From positions 1 to 10,708 of the forward strand of contig CAAGJW010000090.1 in assembly GCA_900770215.1 (NCBI GenBank): DNA of 10,708 nucleotides, written 5' to 3'. Within the stretch, counting starts at the first letter, position 1; the number at the start of each line of letters is the position of its first letter. The stretch comes from Bacteroidales bacterium. GTDB lineage: Bacteria > Bacteroidota > Bacteroidia > Bacteroidales > Muribaculaceae. Of the stretch, positions 5,695 through 10,708 are shown piece by piece. Below the pieces are notes generated by a model that saw nothing but the letters and a program-made list of their open reading frames with translations, was not told the origin of the DNA and did no database searches. Position numbers and translations under genes: made by a program.

Positions 5695-7131
5695 GTGAGC
5701 ATTTACAGTGCAAGACAACGATGCAGCGACGTGGCATTCAATACACTTAAGTTCATATTGTTTTTCCCCTGTGTGTGCCTCGTGACATGGATATTGCCAC
5801 GGCAGTGGCGCAATGCCTTCATGCTGGCAGTGAGCCTGGCTTTCTACGCCATGTGGCGGCCGCTGTGCAGCGTGTTTCTGCTATGGGTCATAGGCGTGAG
5901 CTACGCTGGCGGAAGCCTTCTGGCCCTCAAGTGCGGCACGAGGCGCAAGGCAGGCTTGGTGGCTTGCTTGGCGCTGTTGCTCTTGCCGCTTGCATTCTAC
6001 AAGTTTATCGCTCCTGCCGACGCCATCGTGCTCGCAGCGCTGCACGCCTGCGGGCTGGGGTTCGGCTTCCAGGGGCTGAACTGGATGATACCCGCAGGCC
6101 TGTCGATCTACACGCTGCAGGCCGTGGGCTACGTGGTCGACGTGGCCCGGGGCAAGGTGGCGCGCGAGCGATCGCTGCTCAACCACGCCCTCTACCTGAG
6201 CTTTTTCCCCACGGTGCTCTCGGGCCCCATCAATCGCTCATTCGACCTCATGCCGCAGTTCAGAGCGCACCGGCTGGGCTTCGACAAGTCGATGGCTGGC
6301 AGCGGCGCACGACTGGTGGTGTGGGGTATGTTTCTGAAAGTGGCAGTGGCCGACCGCTTCGGTATCTACACCAGCAGCGTCTTTGGCCACGCCATGAACT
6401 ACAACGGCTTTACTCTGCTCTTTGCCCAAGTGTGCTACCTTTTCCAGATGTATTGCGACTTTGCCGGCTACTCCTACATTGCCCAGGGGTGTGGCCGCCT
6501 GCTGGGCATTGACCTGAAGCCCAACTTCACCCAGCCACTGTTTGCAATGGGCGCAGGCGAGTTTTGGCACCGCTGGCACATGGCCCTGTCGGGATGGTTG
6601 CGCGACTACGTCTACATCCCGCTGGGCGGCAGCTGGTGCTCGAGAGGACGCACGTGTTTCAACACCATGGTCACCTTTGTAGCCAGCGGTTGCTGGCACG
6701 GCGGCACTGTGGGCTATGTGTCGTGGGGAATAGTCAACGGCCTGCTTGTGATACTGAGCCACTTGCTGCCACTCAAGCAGTGGAGACGGCACGTGCCGGC
6801 ACGCGTGGCCGTGACAGTAGCCACCCTGGTGCTCATGGCCATGAACTTGACATTTTTCCAGTCCAACTACGCCCAGATATTCGCCCGGCAGTTTACAGCG
6901 CCCTTCGATGCGTTCCACATCATGCTCCCTGCCCAATCGGTGCATGCCGTGAGCGTGATGTGCTACATGGCCTTCACCTTTGTAGTGGTCATGCTGCGCG
7001 ACGTGCAGGCCGAGTGGCAGGTGTTGAAGCTGTCGCGACCAGTCTCGCTTGCAGGCTACGGGGCAATTGTGATACTCATCTTGCTCATCGGCGTCATCGA
7101 CGGCGGGCAGTTTATATATGTGAAATTTTAG
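5695..7131 (+). CDS. MBOAT-family membrane O-acyltransferase (AlgI/DltB-like)
   Basis: A polytopic inner-membrane enzyme that passes acyl groups, often acetyl, across the membrane towards an extracytoplasmic glycan or peptidoglycan acceptor. Of 478 residues, most are hydrophobic segments. The MBOAT core shows FYKFIAP (101-107), IPAGLSIYTLQAVGYVVDV (132-150), FFPTVLSGPINR (170-181), QMYCDFAGYSYIAQG (251-265), GEFWHRWHMALSGWLRDYVY (288-307), and GCWHGG (332-337) with the expected catalytic His335. The annotated start is GTG at 5695; GTG at 5731 is an alternative, since the conserved start FNTLKFILFFP comes only afterwards. The family usually works with an SGNH-like protein, and one follows after 3 nt. 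The acceptor cannot be told from the sequence: cell-wall peptidoglycan, an exopolysaccharide or LPS glycan are all possible. Confidence 0.9.
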   Translation: MSIYSARQRCSDVAFNTLKFILFFPCVCLVTWILPRQWRNAFMLAVSLAFYAMWRPLCSVFLLWVIGVSYAGGSLLALKCGTRRKAGLVACLALLLLPLAFYKFIAPADAIVLAALHACGLGFGFQGLNWMIPAGLSIYTLQAVGYVVDVARGKVARERSLLNHALYLSFFPTVLSGPINRSFDLMPQFRAHRLGFDKSMAGSGARLVVWGMFLKVAVADRFGIYTSSVFGHAMNYNGFTLLFAQVCYLFQMYCDFAGYSYIAQGCGRLLGIDLKPNFTQPLFAMGAGEFWHRWHMALSGWLRDYVYIPLGGSWCSRGRTCFNTMVTFVASGCWHGGTVGYVSWGIVNGLLVILSHLLPLKQWRRHVPARVAVTVATLVLMAMNLTFFQSNYAQIFARQFTAPFDAFHIMLPAQSVHAVSVMCYMAFTFVVVMLRDVQAEWQVLKLSRPVSLAGYGAIVILILLIGVIDGGQFIYVKF

Positions 7132-7134
7132 CTT

Positions 7135-8118
7135 ATGCGACGGTTTATTGGCACATTTCTTATCATGCTGGCGGTGATAGCCGCCTGCGACCAGGCACTG
7201 GGCCCTGTGCTGGGCCGAGCCTACAGCCGCGTGCACCGCGACGAGATAGGCAAGCTCAACTACATTGCCGACAGCACCCGGGCCGATATCGTGATAGTGG
7301 GCTCGTCGCGTGCGTTGCACCACTATGTGCCCAGCATCATCACCGACTCTACAGGCATGAGCTGCTACAACTGCGGCATCGAGGGCAGTAATATCTTCCT
7401 CAACTACGCACTGCTGCGCGCGCTGCTGCAACGCTACAGGCCCAAGGTGGTCGTCTACGAGCTACAATATGGCTACGATGTCATGCGCCACAGCCAGCCC
7501 GACAACCCCATCAACAAGATACGCCCCATGAGGCAGCTCAAGTGCCGCGACAGCATGCTGCTCGACATCGACCCCATGGAGCGCGTGCGCATGCTCTCGG
7601 GCATTTACCCCTACAATTCGCTCATTGCCGAGATATGGCTGGCCAGCCATAGGAGCGACAGCCCCTACAACAACCGTCTGGCCGATAACGGCTATGTGCC
7701 GCAATTTGGCGTCATCAAGCCCGGTCACGAGCCCTACCCCAGGTTCACCCGCTCGCTCGATGCCAAGAAAATGAGCTACCTCAACAGGCTTGTAGAGCAA
7801 TGCCAGGCCCAGCTCATTGTGGTGACATCGCCCTATTTTCAGCCGCAACCCGACATGCAGAGTGTGCACGAGCCCGTGGCTCGCCTGCTCAAGTCGCATC
7901 ACGTGCCCTACATCTATCTTGCCCAAGACCCGAGCCTCGTGGGGAAATACCCCTGCTGGGACGATGCCGGGCACCTCAACGACCGTGGCGCGCGCATCTT
8001 CACCCGCGAGATGATACACCTGGCCAAACGGGCCCGGCCGCAACTGTTCACGACCACTGGCGCCAAACATTCAAATACTACATACAACAACACAACAATA
8101 TGGAAAAAAAAGACTTAA
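7135..8118 (+). CDS. SGNH/GDSL-like exported protein paired with the MBOAT acyltransferase
   Basis: Probably the extracytoplasmic partner (AlgJ/AlgX/PatB/DltD-like role) that moves the acyl group onto the final acceptor or removes it. Of 327 residues, 4-17 form a hydrophobic N-terminal signal or anchor. IAAC at 15-18 resembles a lipobox, so a lipoprotein is possible. IVIVGSSRALHHY (52-64) carries the block I nucleophile (probably Ser58). CYNCGIEGSNIFLNY (77-91) corresponds to the block II glycine region. DAGHLNDRGARIF (277-289) carries the Asp277-x-x-His280 pair. The catalytic set therefore looks complete. The gene is 3 nt from the MBOAT gene, which implies translational coupling. Its end overlaps fmt by 19 nt, and about the last 22 residues are low-complexity Thr/Asn/Lys translated from what looks like the fmt leader. 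The exact substrate is unknown. Confidence 0.8.
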   Translation: MRRFIGTFLIMLAVIAACDQALGPVLGRAYSRVHRDEIGKLNYIADSTRADIVIVGSSRALHHYVPSIITDSTGMSCYNCGIEGSNIFLNYALLRALLQRYRPKVVVYELQYGYDVMRHSQPDNPINKIRPMRQLKCRDSMLLDIDPMERVRMLSGIYPYNSLIAEIWLASHRSDSPYNNRLADNGYVPQFGVIKPGHEPYPRFTRSLDAKKMSYLNRLVEQCQAQLIVVTSPYFQPQPDMQSVHEPVARLLKSHHVPYIYLAQDPSLVGKYPCWDDAGHLNDRGARIFTREMIHLAKRARPQLFTTTGAKHSNTTYNNTTIWKKKT

Positions 8119-9068
8119 GAATCGTATTTTTCGGCACGCCCGACTTTGCCGTCGAGAGCCTGCGTCGGCTTGTGGAAGGCGGCTACAATATCGTGGGCGT
8201 GGTCACCATGCCCGACAAGCCGGCCGGCCGCGGGCACCACATGTACCAGAGCGATGTGAAGCGCTATGCACTTGAGCAGGGGCTGCCCCTGCTGCAACCC
8301 GTGAAGCTCAAAGACGAGGCCTTTGTCGACGCCCTGCGCAACCTGCGTGCCGACTTGCAAATCGTAATTGCCTTCCGCATGCTGCCCGAGGTGGTGTGGT
8401 CCATGCCACGGCTGGGCACCTTCAACCTGCATGCCTCGTTGCTGCCCAAGTACCGCGGCGCCGCCCCCATCAACTGGGCAGTGATGAACGGCGACACCGA
8501 GACTGGCGTCACCACCTTCTTCCTCAAGCATGAAATCGACACCGGCGACATCATCGAGCAGCGCAAGATACCCATAGCCCGCACCGACAATGTGGAGGTC
8601 GTGCACGACAAGCTCATGCACCTGGGTGCCCAAATGGTGATCGACACCGTCGACTCGATTATCGCTGGCACCGTCAAGACCACGCCACAAGCCCAAATGC
8701 TCACTGCGGGCCAGCAACCCACACCTGCCCCCAAGATATTCAAAGACACCTGCCGCATCGACTGGAACCGCACAGCCGAGGCCCTCTACAACCACGTGCG
8801 CGGTCTCTCGCCCTACCCCGCCGCTTGGACCGAAATTGTCGATGCAAACGGCAAGGCTCACTCAACCAAGGTGTTTGCCACCGGGCAGCCCGAAGCCAAG
8901 CCCGAGGGCGAGCTGCCTGGCACCATCACAAGCGACGGACGACGCCTGTGGGTGGCCTGTGCCGACGGCCGCCTTGAAATCAAGCAACTGCAAGTGGCGG
9001 GCAAGAAGAGCATGCCTGCCGATGCCTTCCTGCGAGGCTTCAAGATAGAAGGCGCCCATTGCGACTGA
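8100..9068 (+). CDS. fmt: Methionyl-tRNA formyltransferase
   Basis: Formylates Met-tRNAfMet with 10-formyl-tetrahydrofolate, providing the initiator tRNA for bacterial translation; cytoplasmic. The 322-residue length is typical. The N-terminal Rossmann-like catalytic domain (about 5-200) shows IVFFGTPDFAVESL (8-21), MPDKPAGRG (37-45) and FNLHASLLPKYRGAAPINWA (108-127). It also has ETGVTTFF and IDTGD (146-150). Asn109, His111 and Asp147 correspond to the E. coli catalytic residues Asn106, His108 and Asp144. The C-terminal OB-like tRNA-binding domain runs from about 205 (IDWNRTAEALYNHVRGLSPY). The ATG at 8100 lies inside the end of the SGNH gene; the upstream A/C-rich stretch looks like an ordinary leader. 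All key residues are present, so it should be functional. Confidence 0.97.
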   Translation: MEKKDLRIVFFGTPDFAVESLRRLVEGGYNIVGVVTMPDKPAGRGHHMYQSDVKRYALEQGLPLLQPVKLKDEAFVDALRNLRADLQIVIAFRMLPEVVWSMPRLGTFNLHASLLPKYRGAAPINWAVMNGDTETGVTTFFLKHEIDTGDIIEQRKIPIARTDNVEVVHDKLMHLGAQMVIDTVDSIIAGTVKTTPQAQMLTAGQQPTPAPKIFKDTCRIDWNRTAEALYNHVRGLSPYPAAWTEIVDANGKAHSTKVFATGQPEAKPEGELPGTITSDGRRLWVACADGRLEIKQLQVAGKKSMPADAFLRGFKIEGAHCD

Positions 9069-9107
9069 CCAATCGATACACTACAATCAACACTCAAAAA
9101 TAAACCG

Positions 9108-10568
9108 ATGAAAGTAAAAACATTACTGCTTATCCTCATCGCCGCCTGCATGGCAACAATGCACATCGCGGCACAAAACCCGAAACGCGAGTTTCGTGGC
9201 GTGTGGCTGCCCACCGTGGGCGACCGCTACTATCAAAACCACACCACTGCCGAGAACAAGGCCTACCTGCTCAATATCCTCGACAGTGCACAACTCACCC
9301 ACTGCAACGCCATCATCTTCCATTGCCGCCCGCAGGCCGATGCCTTCTACCCCAGCAAGCTGGAGCCCTGGAGCCTGTGGCTCAGCGGCAAGGCCGGACA
9401 AGCCCCCGACCCCTATTGGGACCCCATGGAGTTTATGGTGACCGAAGCCCACAAGCGCGGACTTGAGCTGCACGCATGGATCAACCCCTACCGCGTGGGC
9501 TCGGAGTCGCAAATTTGCGACAGCGCCCTCATTCGCAAGCACCCCGAGTGGTTCTTGAAATACGGCAAGCAATACTACTTTGACCCAGCCTATCCTGAGT
9601 GCCGCGACTTCATCAACCGCGTGGTAGCCGACATCGTGACGCGCTACGACATCGACGGCTTGCACATGGACGACTATTTTTACCCCTACCCCATACAGGG
9701 CACCGACTTCCCCGACACCACCAGCTATGCCCTTTACGGCAACGGCCAAGACAAGAGCGACTGGCGCCGGGCCAATGTCGACTCGCTCATCGCCTCGATG
9801 CACCGCACCATTGCCAGCATCAAGCCCTGGGTGCGCTTCGGCATAAGCCCGTTCGGAATATGGCGCAACAAGAAGACCGACCCCAAGGGCAGCGACACCA
9901 ACGGCCTGCAGTGCTACGATGCCCTCTATGCCGACTGCCCCAAGTGGACCCGCATGGGCTGGGTCGACTACATGGTGCCGCAGCTCTACTGGCAGATGGA
10001 GCACAAGGCCGCCAGCGACTCGGTGCTCATGGACTGGTGGAATGACAATGCCAACGGCCGCGACATGTACTACGGTCTGGCCATACGCAACACCATGAAC
10101 TATGCCGACACCCACAACAGCAGCATTTCCACCCAGCTCGGCGAGAAGCTCGACAAGATGCGCAGCCTTTCCCACGTGGGCGGCGTGGTGTGGTGGCCCT
10201 GCTATGACCTCACGGGCAACTACAAGGGCGTGGCCGACTCGCTCATGGCCCGCCAGCAGTCGACACTGGCCCTGCCACCTAGGTATCCCTGGCTCGACAA
10301 CAAGGCTCCTGGCGAGGTTGTGAAGCTCAAGAAGAAGCACAACACCCTCACCTGGCAGGCCCCTGCAGCCAGCGACGAGATGCAACGCGCAGTGAAATAT
10401 GTGGTGTATCGCTTCAAGAAAGGTGAGAAAATCGACACTGGCCGCGCCGAAGCCATCGTGCAGATAAGCGACCAGACCACCTACACCGAAACCGCCAAGG
10501 GCAAGTTCACCTATATCGTGACCGCCGTTGACCACTGCAACAACGAGTCACGGGGTGTGAAGAAATAG
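9108..10568 (+). CDS. Exported glycoside hydrolase-like protein, GHL10 family (DigH/YngK-like), with C-terminal FN3-like domain
   Basis: Likely a cell-envelope glycan hydrolase. E. coli DigH of the GHL10 group cleaves denuded peptidoglycan glycans, so peptidoglycan is a reasonable but unproven substrate. Of 486 residues, 1-23 form a signal peptide. MKVKTLLLILIAACMATM offers either signal peptidase I cleavage near HIAAQ-N or an early lipobox (IAAC at 11-14). The GHL10 TIM-barrel-like domain spans about 27-370, with EFRGVWLPTVGDR (28-40), CNAIIFHCRPQADAFYPS (66-83), LELHAWINPYRV (119-130), DIDGLHMDDYFYPYP (181-195) with its acidic pair Asp188-Asp189, FGISPFGIW (244-252) and YMVPQLYWQ (288-296). 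Residues about 395-486 resemble a fibronectin type III domain. It starts 39 nt after fmt and ends the plus-strand run. Confidence 0.88.
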   Translation: MKVKTLLLILIAACMATMHIAAQNPKREFRGVWLPTVGDRYYQNHTTAENKAYLLNILDSAQLTHCNAIIFHCRPQADAFYPSKLEPWSLWLSGKAGQAPDPYWDPMEFMVTEAHKRGLELHAWINPYRVGSESQICDSALIRKHPEWFLKYGKQYYFDPAYPECRDFINRVVADIVTRYDIDGLHMDDYFYPYPIQGTDFPDTTSYALYGNGQDKSDWRRANVDSLIASMHRTIASIKPWVRFGISPFGIWRNKKTDPKGSDTNGLQCYDALYADCPKWTRMGWVDYMVPQLYWQMEHKAASDSVLMDWWNDNANGRDMYYGLAIRNTMNYADTHNSSISTQLGEKLDKMRSLSHVGGVVWWPCYDLTGNYKGVADSLMARQQSTLALPPRYPWLDNKAPGEVVKLKKKHNTLTWQAPAASDEMQRAVKYVVYRFKKGEKIDTGRAEAIVQISDQTTYTETAKGKFTYIVTAVDHCNNESRGVKK

Positions 10569-10636
10569 CGATGCCCCTTTTTCACAAGCACTGCCACAGC
10601 TTGAACTGAACGCACGGGGAGCAATGTCTTTGCCTG

Positions 10637-10664
10637 AAAAAAGTTGACTCATAAACAGAGTCAA
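10637..10664 (-). terminator. Putative intrinsic terminator for a minus-strand gene right of the window
   Basis: TTGACTC (10644-10650) and GAGTCAA (10658-10664) form a perfect 7-bp inverted repeat around a 7-nt loop. Read on the minus strand, the stem is followed by C and six T (plus-strand A run 10637-10642). This is a modest AT-leaning stem, so the call is tentative. The rest of 10569-10708 shows no gene and no strong terminator for the plus-strand operon. Confidence 0.4.
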
Positions 10665-10708
10665 AGATGTATCAATTACACACAGAAAAGCAGAGGCTTT
10701 ATTTCAAC

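Noticed and set aside
1..10708. Search for a defence island, retron, toxin-antitoxin or phage module
   Set aside because: The only reverse transcriptase belongs to a group II intron; the other genes are housekeeping or envelope functions, and no integrase, attachment-site pair or toxin-like small gene was recognised.

Overview
The window looks like a chromosomal segment of a GC-rich member of the Bacteroidales (Bacteroidota). Three things point there: two TAnnTTTG-type -7 promoter boxes, A-rich leaders instead of strong Shine-Dalgarno sequences, and Bacteroidales-like forms of Fmt, the CBS-domain ClC protein and the YrdC-only TsaC. A family-level placement (Muribaculaceae or Prevotellaceae, for instance) is only a guess.

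Left end, minus strand. Positions 1-1022 are the 5' part of a group II intron that continues past the left edge. It consists of about 410 nt of structured intron RNA followed by the N-terminal 204 codons of its reverse transcriptase/maturase. The intron sits 8 nt after the stem of a Rho-independent terminator (about 1026-1056), which is the usual landing site of bacterial class C introns. That terminator belongs to the next minus-strand gene (1081-1506), a small secreted protein with a covalent FMN-attachment motif and a strongly basic tail. Its likely promoter and a foldable leader lie in the divergent region 1507-1800.

Plus strand, 1801-10568. Seven genes run in the same direction with small gaps or overlaps, probably largely as one operon: tsaC (tRNA t6A synthesis), an initiating polyprenyl-phosphate sugar transferase, a ClC anion channel/transporter with C-terminal CBS domains, an MBOAT O-acyltransferase, an SGNH-like partner protein, fmt (initiator tRNA formylation) and an exported GHL10 glycoside hydrolase-like protein.

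The operon mixes translation genes (tsaC, fmt) with envelope genes. From memory, tsaC, clc and fmt are often neighbours in Bacteroidales. The sugar transferase and the MBOAT/SGNH pair would then be insertions that add envelope-glycan functions: starting a lipid-linked glycan, acylating an exported polymer, and hydrolysing a wall or surface glycan. The last 140 bp hold no gene. A short inverted repeat followed on the minus strand by six T suggests a terminator for a convergent gene beyond the right edge.

I see no CRISPR array, tRNA, rRNA, IS element or clear defence system. The most distinctive items are the terminator-targeting intron, the small secreted flavoprotein with a basic tail, and the acylation pair whose second gene reads into fmt.
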